Part shown: positions 1 to 8,624 of the stretch, one piece after another
Layout: every line of letters starts with the position of its first letter
How positions within the stretch are numbered: the stretch's first letter is position 1
Source of the DNA: Agromyces sp. LHK192
GTDB taxonomy: Bacteria > Actinomycetota > Actinomycetes > Actinomycetales > Microbacteriaceae
Reading direction: 5' to 3'
Assembly (NCBI RefSeq): GCF_004006235.1
Contig: NZ_CP034753.1
Coordinates: forward strand, 3,348,001-3,412,000
DNA length: 64,000 nucleotides
Notes under the pieces: model-generated
The model's database searches: none
Told to the model about the DNA's origin: nothing
The model's input: the letters and a program-made list of their open reading frames with translations, nothing else
Program-made: the position numbers and the translations under genes

Positions 1-1657
1 CGGGCTCCTCGCCCCAGGCGAGCATGCCGAAGTCTCCCGACCCCGAGGCGAGCACGGACGCGGTCGTCGCGGTCGCGATGTCGACCACGCCGGCGCCGGC
101 CTGGTAGGGCGTCAGCCCGACATCCGTCGTCGTGCTCACGAGCGCCGCGCGCACCTGCTCGGCCGTGTACTCGGGGTGCTGCTGCTTGACGATCGCTGCC
201 GCGCCGGCGACATGCGGCGTCGCCATGGAGGTGCCGCTCATGCCGATGTACGCGCCCTCGCCCGCGCTGTCGGCCGAACGCGCCGCCGTGACATCGTTGC
301 CCGGCCCGACGAGGTCGGGCTTCAGCGCACCCGAACGCACGAGCGGTCCCTGGCTCGAGAACCACGACAGTGCTCCCGACGGGTCGTCCACCGACCCGAC
401 GGTCAGCGCGCTCGGGGCAGAGCCCGGGGATCCGATCGTCTCGGGTGCGGACGAGTTGCCGGCCGCGACCACGAACAGCGCACCGGTGTCCTCGGCGATG
501 CCGTCGAGTGCCTCCGCCATGAGGTCGGTGCCGTCGGATGCCTCCTGCGAGCCGAGGCTCATCGACACGATCGGCGCGCGTGCGCCCGCCCACTCCATGG
601 CGGAGATGATCCACGAGTCCTGCCCGTAGCCGTCGGCGCCGAGCACCTTGCCGACGAGCAGGTCGGCCCCGTCGGCGACGCCGCGATGCGTGCCGCCGCT
701 CGCGGCGCCCGTGCCCGCGATCGTCGACGCGACGTGGGTGCCGTGGCCGTTGGGGTCGCTCGCGACCTCCTCGCCCGGCACGAAGCTCGTCGACTCGGGC
801 AGCACGCGGCCGGCGAGGTCGGGGTGGGTGTCGTCGTAGCCGGTGTCGAGCACCGCGACGGTGACGCCGGTGCCGGTGTACCCGGCCGCCCACGCCTCGG
901 GCGCGCCGATCCAGGGCACGCTCGAGTCCAGCGTGGCGCGGACCTTGCCGTCGAGGTGGATCGCGTCGACGCCGCCGGCGAAGCCGGGCCTGTCGGCACC
1001 ATCGCCGTCGTCGGTGCCATCGCCGCCCGGCCCGTCGGGCTCCGCGCCGAACGCCTGGGCCGAGGCATCCGCGCCCACGGTCAACGCCGACCACGTCGAG
1101 GCGGCGCTCGCGTGCTCGGCCGACGCCGCGGCACCCTCGATGCTCGGCAGCGCGGCACCGAGCTCGACGCCCGGCAGCGGAGCCTCCGCACCGCGTGCGA
1201 ACGGCGCCGCGCCGAGCTCGAAGATGACCGGCGTGGCATCGACCGAGGCGTCGTCGTATCCGAACGCGATGAGCTTCGAGACGTTGAACAGGTCGCGGTC
1301 GAGCGCGCCCGACGCGAGGTAGGGCGCGGCCGCGTCGGGCACGACGATGAGCTCGCCGCCGGCCTGGATCGTCTGCACGCCGGCGCCCGGGTCGACCGTC
1401 TCGATCTCGACGGCATGCGTGCCGTCGCTGAGGTCGGTGACCCGCACCCGGTCGCCGGTGATCAGGGTGACGCGGTGCTCGCCGGTCGGCGACGCCGCCG
1501 CGGTCGGCGCAGCCGGCGGGCTGCCGGCGCCGCCGCTCGGATCAGCGGCGGCCGGCAGGGTCGCGCCGACCCCTGCGACGCCGATCGCGATGCCGCCGAT
1601 GGCGGCGGCGATCGAACGCCTGCGGCGGGTTCCGGGTGGACTGGTGCGTCGTGGCAT
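1..1657 (-). CDS. Secreted S8 family (subtilisin-like) serine peptidase, C-terminus cut by window edge
   Basis: Extracellular endopeptidase of the subtilase family. The ATG at 1657 follows a GAGGGAACC ribosome site. The product opens with an arginine-rich n-region and a hydrophobic stretch (about residues 15-37), read as a signal peptide; the RRRRSIAAA segment is only weakly Tat-like. The catalytic triad is complete: Asp271 in VAVLDTG, His305 in GHGTHVA and Ser477 in GTSMATPHVAG. About 552 residues are visible and the gene runs off the left edge, so C-terminal domains are unknown. Residues 40-240 look like a propeptide plus linker. It is divergent from a TrmB/LuxR-like regulator 200 bp away; pairing of such regulators with subtilases is common in actinobacteria, so control by that neighbour is a reasonable inference. 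Confidence 0.93.
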   Translation of the reverse strand, partial: MPRRTSPPGTRRRRSIAAAIGGIAIGVAGVGATLPAAADPSGGAGSPPAAPTAAASPTGEHRVTLITGDRVRVTDLSDGTHAVEIETVDPGAGVQTIQAGGELIVVPDAAAPYLASGALDRDLFNVSKLIAFGYDDASVDATPVIFELGAAPFARGAEAPLPGVELGAALPSIEGAAASAEHASAASTWSALTVGADASAQAFGAEPDGPGGDGTDDGDGADRPGFAGGVDAIHLDGKVRATLDSSVPWIGAPEAWAAGYTGTGVTVAVLDTGYDDTHPDLAGRVLPESTSFVPGEEVASDPNGHGTHVASTIAGTGAASGGTHRGVADGADLLVGKVLGADGYGQDSWIISAMEWAGARAPIVSMSLGSQEASDGTDLMAEALDGIAEDTGALFVVAAGNSSAPETIGSPGSAPSALTVGSVDDPSGALSWFSSQGPLVRSGALKPDLVGPGNDVTAARSADSAGEGAYIGMSGTSMATPHVAGAAAIVKQQHPEYTAEQVRAALVSTTTDVGLTPYQAGAGVVDIATATTASVLASGSGDFGMLAWGEEP

Positions 1658-1856
1658 CGTGGTTCCCTCCTGGAGCTGCCGGCGGTGCGTGCCGGAGTAC
1701 GGCGAAGCCCGGTTCCGGCGACGGTGATGGCTTGCTGCGACGCTCCCACAGGCCGGTGGCTAGGGTGGTGGCGGAGAGATGCCATGGCCGCGATCCGCCA
1801 ATTCGACCCCCGTTCGGGGGCCACCCCCGGAGCGAGGATGAAGGAAGGCGCACGCC

Positions 1857-2825
1857 GTGCTCGACGCGATCGGACTGGATGACGAGCACACGGCCGTGTA
1901 CCGGCTGCTGCTCGCCGTGCCCTCGGCCGACCTCGCCGAAATGACGACCGCATCGGGACTCGACGGTGTGCGCGTCGGCCAGGTGCTCGCCGAGCTGGAA
2001 CGCCTGGGCCTCGCGGCGCGACAGGCGTCGGCACCCGACCGGCTCGTCGCCTCGCCCCCCTCGCTCGCGCTGCGGCCGATCCTGCTCGAACGCGAGCGCC
2101 GCCTGACGGAGGCGCACGAGGCCCTCGTCGCCCTCAGCGACCTGTACCGGTCGGGAGCGGCGCAGCGGTCGGCGCCCGACGTCGTCGACGTGGTGCTCGG
2201 CGCCGACGCCGTGGTGCAACGGATCGGGCAGCTGCAGGCCGCGGCATCCGAACGCGTCGACGTCTTCGTGCTCAGCGACGTCGCCATCCTGCCATCCTCG
2301 GAGAACGTCGAGGAGGACCGCGCACTCGAGCGCGGCGTCCGGTACCGCGTGATCGTCGAGACGGGCGTGCTCGACCGGCCCGGGTTCCTCGATGCAGCGC
2401 GGGCCACGTTCGCCCTCGGCGAGGAGATCCGCGTGCTGCCCTCGCTGCCGACGCGGATGTTCATCGCCGATGGCCAGCGTGCGCTGCTCCCGATGTACTC
2501 GCACGGCGACCGCAAGGTCTCGGGCGCGCTGCTGGTGCACCCGAGCGGCCTGCTCGACCTCGTCAACGCGATGTTCGCGGAGTACTGGCGCACCGCGACG
2601 GTGCTGGTCGACGCGGAACCTGCGGCCGGCGACGACGCCGAGGCGCGCATCGACCGCGACCTGCTGAAACTGCTCCTCATCGGCATGACGGATGCCGCCG
2701 CCGGCGCGCAGCTCGGCATCTCGGTGCGGACCGTCCAGCGCCGCATCGCGGAGCTCATGGCGCGCGCGGCCGTGACGAGCCGGCTCCAGCTCGGCGCCGA
2801 GGCCGTGCGTCGCGGTTGGGTGTAG
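1857..2825 (+). CDS. TrmB/LuxR-like transcriptional regulator
   Basis: DNA-binding regulator of 322 residues. The N-terminal ~75 residues resemble a TrmB-type winged helix (DEHTAVYRLLL...VGQVLAELERLGL). A central ~170-residue region could be a ligand-sensing domain. The C-terminus (about 265-322) is a second helix-turn-helix of LuxR type (AGAQLGISVRTVQRRIAELM). The GTG start at 1857 is chosen because GGAAGG lies at optimal spacing just upstream. It is divergent from the secreted subtilase, which it may regulate; that target is inferred from position only. Confidence 0.85.
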   Translation: MLDAIGLDDEHTAVYRLLLAVPSADLAEMTTASGLDGVRVGQVLAELERLGLAARQASAPDRLVASPPSLALRPILLERERRLTEAHEALVALSDLYRSGAAQRSAPDVVDVVLGADAVVQRIGQLQAAASERVDVFVLSDVAILPSSENVEEDRALERGVRYRVIVETGVLDRPGFLDAARATFALGEEIRVLPSLPTRMFIADGQRALLPMYSHGDRKVSGALLVHPSGLLDLVNAMFAEYWRTATVLVDAEPAAGDDAEARIDRDLLKLLLIGMTDAAAGAQLGISVRTVQRRIAELMARAAVTSRLQLGAEAVRRGWV

Positions 2826-2867
2826 CGGTTGGGCGTAGCGGCCGGTTCCCCTGTCGGCGGCACGGCG

Positions 2868-2873
2868 TAGCGT
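2868..2873 (+). promoter_or_regulatory. -10 hexamer TAGCGT of a leaderless gene
   Basis: TAGCGT lies 7 nt before the ATG at 2881 and no Shine-Dalgarno sequence is present, so the transcript probably begins at the start codon. Confidence 0.5.
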
Positions 2874-2880
2874 GCCGGGT

Positions 2881-4041
2881 ATGACGACGGCGCGGCCCTT
2901 CGAGATCCGGGTGCCCGACGAGGTGCTCACCGACCTGCACGATCGGCTGCGGCGCGCCAGGCTGCAGCCCGATTCCCCGCGTAAGCCCTCTTCGGGGATG
3001 TCGGGCGACTACCTGCGGCGGCTCGTCGACGCGTGGCTCGCGTTCGACTGGCGCGAGCGCGAGACGTGGCTGAACGGGCATCCGCAGTTCCTCGCCGACG
3101 TCGGCGACACGACCCTGCACTTCGTCCACCGGCGTGCCGAGCGAGCCGATGCACCGGTGCTGCTCGTCATGCACGGCTGGCCGCACACGTTCGCGCTGCA
3201 ACTCGCGCTCGTCGACGCCCTGCCCGACGTGCACGTCGTCGCGCCGAGCCTGCCCGGCTTCGCGTTCTCGACGCCGTACGCAGACGGCGAGATGAGCGAG
3301 ACCCGCCTGGCCGACACCATGCACCGGCTGATGACCGAGGTGCTCGGCTACGAGCGCTACCTCACCTACGGCGAGGACGTCACGGCGAACGTGAGCGACC
3401 TCATCGCCGCGACGTACCCCGGAGTGGCGGGCATCCTCGCCACGCATTCGCACTTCCCGAACCAGGAGCAGCGCGAACAGACGACGGATGCCTCGGAGCG
3501 CGCATTCTTCGACACGCTCGCGGCGTTCCACGGCGACCACGGCGCGTACGGACACGTGCAGGGCACCCGCCCCGACACACTCGCCACGGCGTTGAACGAC
3601 TCGCCCGCAGGGCTGCTCGCGTGGCTCGCCGAGAAGCTCGTCGAGTGGAGCGACACCCCGTGGCGATCAGACGGTGACGGCGGCCCGGGCGGTGACGGCG
3701 ACTCCGGCGGTGACCGCGGCCCCGCCACGGTCGAGCGGCGCATCTCCCGCGAGCGCATCCTTACCGAGGCGACGATCTACTGGGTCACCCAGTCGATCCG
3801 GTCGTCGTTCCGCCCGTACTACGAGGGCGCCGACCAGCCCGGCGTGATCCCGCCGACGCGCGTGCCCGCGGTCGTGGCCATCCAGCGGCACGAGTCGACG
3901 TACCCGGAGTCGCTCGCCCGCGCGCACTACCTCGACCTCCGCTCGTTCGAGCGACTCGACGAGGGCGGGCACTTCACCGCGGCAGAGGTTCCCGAGGTGG
4001 TCGCCGGGCTCGTGCGTCGGCTGGTCGCTGAGGCGTGGTGA
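2881..4041 (+). CDS. Epoxide hydrolase-like alpha/beta hydrolase
   Basis: Predicted cytoplasmic alpha/beta hydrolase of the microsomal/juvenile-hormone epoxide hydrolase type (386 aa). Residues 5-85 form the EHN-like N-terminal segment (FEIRVPDEVLTDLHDRL). HGWP at 98-101 is the oxyanion loop. The nucleophile position is Asp166 in YGEDVTANVSDL, where the family usually has GGDWG, so the motif is divergent. EGGHF near the end supplies the His. A Gly/Asp-rich insertion (about 260-283) interrupts the lid-to-core connection and is unusual. ATG 2881 is preferred over an upstream GTG at 2872 because of the leaderless-type -10. The substrate is unknown. Confidence 0.85.
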   Translation: MTTARPFEIRVPDEVLTDLHDRLRRARLQPDSPRKPSSGMSGDYLRRLVDAWLAFDWRERETWLNGHPQFLADVGDTTLHFVHRRAERADAPVLLVMHGWPHTFALQLALVDALPDVHVVAPSLPGFAFSTPYADGEMSETRLADTMHRLMTEVLGYERYLTYGEDVTANVSDLIAATYPGVAGILATHSHFPNQEQREQTTDASERAFFDTLAAFHGDHGAYGHVQGTRPDTLATALNDSPAGLLAWLAEKLVEWSDTPWRSDGDGGPGGDGDSGGDRGPATVERRISRERILTEATIYWVTQSIRSSFRPYYEGADQPGVIPPTRVPAVVAIQRHESTYPESLARAHYLDLRSFERLDEGGHFTAAEVPEVVAGLVRRLVAEAW

Positions 4042-4117
4042 CCGGGACGTGGTGACTCAGGCGTGGCGACAGGTGCGTGGCGACAGCTGCGTGGTGACCG
4101 GGGCGTGGTGACGGGCG
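4034..4117. repeat. Tandem repeat, 14-bp unit, six copies
   Basis: Six units beginning CGTGG(T/C)GAC start at 4034, 4048, 4062, 4076, 4090 and 4104, an exact 14-bp period. The first unit covers the last codons of the epoxide hydrolase-like gene; the rest are intergenic. Confidence 0.9.
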
Positions 4118-4205
4118 GCCCGGTCGCCGGTGGGTCGACCAGCCATGGGTCGAGGGGCGCCCGCTCCCCTGTTCTGGGGCTCTATCGGCGGAACCCGAGC
4201 GGTCG

Positions 4206-4211
4206 TAGGCT
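4206..4211 (+). promoter_or_regulatory. -10 hexamer TAGGCT of a leaderless gene
   Basis: TAGGCT ends 6 nt before the ATG at 4218 with no ribosome site between them. Confidence 0.55.
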
Positions 4212-4217
4212 CCGGTC

Positions 4218-4538
4218 ATGCTCCTGCCCCCACTCGAGTTCATGAACGAGGACCCCGACGCCCCGGTCGATGAAGTCCTCCGCACCGGCGGTCGCCGGAC
4301 CGCGTTCCGAAGCGCGCACGGCATCACCCACGTCACCGTCCTGGTCATCTCCGACTTCGACCCGGATCCCGTCTACGAGGTCTCGCACAGCTCCTTCGTC
4401 GAGCCGAAGCCGGGCGACCGCCGGCCGCTCTGGGAGTCGACCACCCTCCACCACGTGCTCGACGAGGCGCTCACGACGATGCAGCAGGTCCATTTCGACC
4501 CGCCGATCGACGAGGAGACGACGCCGGGCACCGCCTGA
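4218..4538 (+). CDS. Hypothetical small protein
   Basis: Not recognised. A 106-residue acidic, soluble protein with no signal peptide or membrane segment. The most ordered part is residues 35-65 (GITHVTVLVISDFDPDPVYE), which reads as a beta-strand-rich core; the N- and C-termini are rich in Glu, Asp and Pro. It starts at ATG 4218 directly behind a -10 hexamer and so is probably leaderless. It stands alone, convergent with the membrane-protein operon at 4.7-6.7 kb. Confidence 0.65.
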   Translation: MLLPPLEFMNEDPDAPVDEVLRTGGRRTAFRSAHGITHVTVLVISDFDPDPVYEVSHSSFVEPKPGDRRPLWESTTLHHVLDEALTTMQQVHFDPPIDEETTPGTA

Positions 4539-4698
4539 CCGTTTCCTCGAGGCGGTCGCGGACGGTGCGTGCCTCGCGTCGCCGCCCCTCGCCTGCGCGT
4601 TCGACGTCCGGGGTCCACGACGTGACTGCTGCTCGCGACGACGACGGAGCCCCGTCCGGAGCATCCGCCGTCGTGCGGGTGCGCGGTCTGGGCGAAGG

Positions 4699-5919
4699 TC
4701 AGGCCTGCGGCGGCGCCCACGGGTGCTGCGGAGCGGCGTCCGGCACCCACTGGCCGTTCTCCAGGTGGTACCCGGGATACGGCGACGCAGCCGCGGCCGG
4801 CGCGACGTCGGGCACCCACTGGCCGTTCTCGAGGTGGTAGCCGGGGTACGGCGACGGCTCGGCAACCGCGGCGACCGGCGCGGCGGGAGCCGGGGCGGCA
4901 TCCGCCACCCACTGGCCGTTCTCCAAGTGCCAACCCGGGTACGGCGACGGCTCGGCAACCGCGGCGGCAGGAGCCGGAGCGGCATCCGCCACCCACTGGC
5001 CGTTCTCCAAGTGCCAACCCGGGTACGGCGACGGCTCGGAAACCGCGGTGACCGGCGTCGCGGCGACCGGAGCGGCATCCGCCACCCACTGCCCGTTCTC
5101 GAGGTGATACCCGGGATACGGCGACGGTTCGGAAACCGCCGGCGCGACCGACTCGGCGGCAGGAGCCTCGGTCGCAGGCGCCTCGGTCGCGGGTGCCTCG
5201 GTCGCGGGCGCGTCGGCGGCAGTCGCGTCTGCGGCAGTCGCGTCGGCGGCAGTCGCGTCGGCCGCCGCAGAATCGACGGTCAGTCCCGCGTCCGAGACGG
5301 GCGCGGGCACGGGTTCGAACGCGGGTTCGGGCTCCGTGACCGGCACCGCCGCTGCAGCGACCGGCGCGACATCCGCCACCCACTGCCCGTTCTCGAGGTG
5401 GTACCCGGGGTAGGGCGACGGGATCGCGGGTGCGGCGGCGGTCGCCGCAGTCGCTGCGACCGGCGCGTATCCGGGATACCCGCCATACGCGCCGCCGATC
5501 GCCGGCGCGGCGTAGGCCGGTACCGGCAGCGCCAGCTCGGGCCGCCACTGCGACGTGCGTCCGTGCGCAAGGAGCGCCATCCAGACCAGCGGCAGGAAGA
5601 TGTACAGCGCGACGAGCCCGCCGCCCTTGCCGAAGCCCTTGCCGATCCGGAAGGCCGCGATGATCAGGAAGACCAGTGCGACGACATTCGCGACCGGCAC
5701 GAGCGACAGCAGTGCGTACCAGCCGGGCTGGCCGCTGAGTTCGAGCATCTTCCACGAGTTGTAGACCGGCACCCAGGCCGGCCAGCCCTCGTTGCCCGCC
5801 TTCTGGAAGATCCGCGAGAGGAAGAGGCCGGTGAGCACGTAGGCCGCGACGGCGTAGACGAAGACCACCGCCCAGAGCGCGATGGTGAGGCCGATGATGG
5901 GAGTCGGGTCGTAGTTCAT
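4699..5919 (-). CDS. DUF5684-like membrane protein with six C-terminal PGY/WHLENGQWV repeats
   Basis: A 406-residue protein. Residues 1-120 resemble DUF5684: helices at about 8-33, 68-90 and 100-118 enclose an amphipathic FQKAGNEGWPAWVPVYNSW segment. The rest is an Ala/Pro-rich tail with six copies of SPYPG(Y/W)HLENGQWV(A/P)D, encoded near 5371-5421, 5079-5126, 4986-5036, 4899-4950, 4809-4857 and 4738-4786. Copies 1 and 2 are separated by an ADAT/ATEAP repeat region. The unit recalls DUF2510 (PGWY..G..RYWDG..W) but is shorter. The start at 5919 follows AAGGAC. It is the second gene of an operon, 11 nt after 5931-6743. Function unknown; the repeats look like a protein-binding array. Confidence 0.82.
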   Translation of the reverse strand: MNYDPTPIIGLTIALWAVVFVYAVAAYVLTGLFLSRIFQKAGNEGWPAWVPVYNSWKMLELSGQPGWYALLSLVPVANVVALVFLIIAAFRIGKGFGKGGGLVALYIFLPLVWMALLAHGRTSQWRPELALPVPAYAAPAIGGAYGGYPGYAPVAATAATAAAPAIPSPYPGYHLENGQWVADVAPVAAAAVPVTEPEPAFEPVPAPVSDAGLTVDSAAADATAADATAADATAADAPATEAPATEAPATEAPAAESVAPAVSEPSPYPGYHLENGQWVADAAPVAATPVTAVSEPSPYPGWHLENGQWVADAAPAPAAAVAEPSPYPGWHLENGQWVADAAPAPAAPVAAVAEPSPYPGYHLENGQWVPDVAPAAAASPYPGYHLENGQWVPDAAPQHPWAPPQA

Positions 5920-5930
5920 CTCATCGTCCT

Positions 5931-6743
5931 TCAGTAGAGCGCGATCGAGAGCAGGTCGGGCAGTTCGTTGAGCGTCGTCTCGAGCGTGGCCGCGTCAGGG
6001 CATGAGACGGTCGCGAAGACGCCCTCGCCGATGCCGCTGAACGCGCGCGCGATGGTGACCGTCGTGCTTCCGTCGGCCGAGGCGGTTCCCGCGACGACCG
6101 CGTCGGCCTGGCCCTGGTCGACCCAGTCGTCAGTGGTCAGCACGTAGTCGTCGACCGAGGCCGGGTCCACCGGTGCGCCCGCGAGGAATCCGAGGTACGA
6201 GATGCTGGCCTCGCGGTCGCCCGCGGTGACGTCGATCGACGGGTCGAGCTCGCCGTAGTCGTACCAGACGGTGCACCCGGTCTCGGGGTTGTCGTATCCG
6301 AGGTAGCTCGGGCCCTCCTCGACCGTGTACTCCCACCCCGCCTCCTCGAACGACTCGTCGACGATCGTGTCGGCGTCGGTGATCTCGACGTCCCACGGGA
6401 GGTCGACGGGGAGCGGTGCGTAATCCGAGCCTCCGGCGTCGCCCTCGTCGTATGTGGCGAAGTCGTCGGTGATCGACTCGCTGTACGACACCGACTGGGC
6501 GATAGTCGTGGCGATGAGCGCGATGTAGAGGATCGGGAGGAGCACGATCGGGATCGCCGAGACGATGATCGCGACGGGCAGTGCCCACTTGCCGCCCTGT
6601 GGTGCCGGCGGCTCTGGAGCAGCGCCGGGCTGCCCGGACTGGTCCGGCGAAGGCTGGGCCTGCGCCGGCCCCGGCGTCTGCTGGGCCGCGGGGTACTGCT
6701 GCGCCGGGTACGGGGGCGGCTGGTTCGGATCGTAAGAGGTCAC
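5931..6743 (-). CDS. Membrane-anchored protein with proline-rich N-terminus and extracytoplasmic domain
   Basis: A 270-residue protein. Residues 1-50 are Pro/Gln/Ala-rich, typical of cytoplasmic tails of actinobacterial membrane proteins. A single hydrophobic helix (about 52-80) is followed by an acidic exported domain containing Cys136-type and later SCPDA cysteines (GCTVWYDYGEL and ATVSCPDAATLE), which could form a disulfide. No family was recognised. It is the first gene of an operon with the repeat protein downstream, suggesting the two act together at the membrane. Confidence 0.7.
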   Translation of the reverse strand: MTSYDPNQPPPYPAQQYPAAQQTPGPAQAQPSPDQSGQPGAAPEPPAPQGGKWALPVAIIVSAIPIVLLPILYIALIATTIAQSVSYSESITDDFATYDEGDAGGSDYAPLPVDLPWDVEITDADTIVDESFEEAGWEYTVEEGPSYLGYDNPETGCTVWYDYGELDPSIDVTAGDREASISYLGFLAGAPVDPASVDDYVLTTDDWVDQGQADAVVAGTASADGSTTVTIARAFSGIGEGVFATVSCPDAATLETTLNELPDLLSIALY

Positions 6744-6972
6744 GGCGCTCCGTTCGAGCAGCGTTCGACGACGCTGAGCGGAAGGGGGGTGGGCGCGACG
6801 GTCTCGGGCCCGAGATCAGATCGTATCGGTGGAGGCGTTCCGTTTCGATGGGGACCCGGATGGGGAGTCGGGTCGAGCGCCCCGCGGTCGCGCGCGGGAC
6901 GTACGGCGCCCGGCGGTCGGAGCGCGTCCTGCACGCACGACCGCCCAGCAGCCCATCGAGTTCTCGTCGTCC

Positions 6973-8409
6973 TCACGCCGCCGGACTTCGTTCGCGTCCT
7001 TCGCGCCGGTCGGCGAACCGTGTTGGCGATTTCGTCGAGGGCCGCCAACCTCCTCCCGGATCGAGCCACGCCGGCGGGCGGACGTGCGGGACACCGCGGA
7101 TCATCCGGATGCCCCACCCCGAGGTGTCGATCGATCGATGGTGGAACCAGCAGAGCAGAACCCCGTTGTCGGGATGCGTCGGTCCTCCGACGGCGTCGGG
7201 CACGACATGGTGGATCTCGCACCACGAAGCCGGCACCGAGCAGCCGGGAATCACGCATCCGCCGTCTCGCACGGTGATCGCCCGCCGTTGGTGCGGGGTG
7301 AAGCAGCGTTCGGGCGAGCCGAGCGACATGATGCGACCCGCGTCGTCGAGCACCACGGCCTGCGTGCCGCCGGTGCAGATCATGTGCCGGGCGGCGCGCA
7401 GCGCGATCGGCGCCTCGACGCCGTCGGCGTGCGCGACGCCGCGACCCGACTCGAGATCGGATTGGCGCACGCTCACCAGCACGGTGGGTGAAGCGCCGCC
7501 GATCGACGGGTGCTCCCCAGACCTCGCCGCGCTGTCGATCGCGGCGGCCAGCACGTCGTGACGCTGCTGGTCGGGCGTGCGCTGCTCGCCCGTCGCTGCG
7601 GCCGCCGCGCGCTCGGCGGCGGTCTGGAATCCGGCGCCGGCCCGCGGCGACGCGTAGGCATCGAAGAGGCGACGCAGCCTCGCCGCGACCTCCGGCATCA
7701 GGTCGCCCGTCACCGGGACCAGGCCGTCGCGCGCTCGTCCGAGTCGGAATCCACGCCGCCGCATGGCGCGGGCATCGCCGACGCCCGAGACGTCGCGCGC
7801 GCCATCCCTCGGCTCGGGGCCGTCCTGGTCGAGGAACGTCGACCAGGCGCGCGCCTGCACCCGCAGTTCGTCGGCCGTGCATCGGAGTGGGGACCCTTCG
7901 CCCGCCCCGATCGCCTCGGCCACCAGGCACCGCTCGGCCGTGGCCATCGCAGCCGGATCGGCCACGGCCTGGGCCCGCTCGAGCTCGCGGACGACGACTG
8001 CCGCGGCATCCAACCCGACCGCCCCGTCGGCGAGCGCGGCCGCGACAGCGGGGAACGGAGCCGGCAGCGGCGCACCGTTCAGGGCGACACGCTCCCGCGT
8101 GGCCGTTCCGAGCGCGAGGCGCCGCCGGCACTCGGCGGCGGAGGCATCCGTCACGCGTTCGAGGAGTTCGACCGCCGAACGGCAGCCTCTGCGGGCCGAC
8201 AGCCGAGCGTCCCCGAGTTCGGCGCGCGACCGTTCGGCGATCTCACCCGCGACCGCCACGCGCTGTGCGTCGACCAACCGGCCGAGCGCCTCGATCGTTC
8301 GTGCCTCGACGAGCAGTCCGTCGTCGGTGCGGATCGCCGGGGACCTGTCGGCGAAGGCGCTCGCGAGCATCGAGCTGAGCTGCTCGAGTTGGTCGCGCGT
8401 CGGGTCCAT
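6973..8409 (-). CDS. DUF222 domain HNH endonuclease
   Basis: A 478-residue actinobacterial DUF222-HNH protein. The N-terminal two thirds match DUF222 (helical; LDAQRVAVAGEIAERS and AALADGAVGLDAAAVVVREL). The C-terminal HNH nuclease carries CVIPGC, WCEIHH, a central Asn in HPDNGVLLC, and CWFHHRSID; paired CxxxxC and Cxx.H sites suggest structural zinc. The ATG at 8409 is chosen behind AGGATG although the frame stays open further upstream. These proteins occur in many copies in actinobacterial genomes and their biological role is unsettled. Confidence 0.88.
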   Translation of the reverse strand: MDPTRDQLEQLSSMLASAFADRSPAIRTDDGLLVEARTIEALGRLVDAQRVAVAGEIAERSRAELGDARLSARRGCRSAVELLERVTDASAAECRRRLALGTATRERVALNGAPLPAPFPAVAAALADGAVGLDAAAVVVRELERAQAVADPAAMATAERCLVAEAIGAGEGSPLRCTADELRVQARAWSTFLDQDGPEPRDGARDVSGVGDARAMRRRGFRLGRARDGLVPVTGDLMPEVAARLRRLFDAYASPRAGAGFQTAAERAAAAATGEQRTPDQQRHDVLAAAIDSAARSGEHPSIGGASPTVLVSVRQSDLESGRGVAHADGVEAPIALRAARHMICTGGTQAVVLDDAGRIMSLGSPERCFTPHQRRAITVRDGGCVIPGCSVPASWCEIHHVVPDAVGGPTHPDNGVLLCWFHHRSIDTSGWGIRMIRGVPHVRPPAWLDPGGGWRPSTKSPTRFADRREGRERSPAA

Positions 8410-8624
8410 GAGATCATCCTGCCTGCACCCACCGACACTCATCACTCGGAGAAATCGCAGGTCAGACTGTGAATAACTCACCGAATCGCGACCTGTGGAG
8501 GAGCAGTCGACCGACCGCACCGACACGACCCGCGCAGCAGCACCGCCACGCGAAACGTCCGCACCTCCACGAAACGCCGCCCGCCCCTTGCCCCGGCCCG
8601 CCGCAGCGCGCCACCATACATGGC

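Noticed and set aside
4270..5937. A 555-codon plus-strand frame opposite the repeat membrane protein
   Set aside because: Its own repeats are merely the reverse strand of the PGYHLENGQWV array; the minus-strand frame has membrane helices, a ribosome site and an operon partner.
6802..6815. 14-bp perfect palindrome TCTCGGGCCCGAGA upstream of the membrane-protein operon
   Set aside because: Short, GC-rich and without a second copy or a clear relation to a promoter; likely chance.
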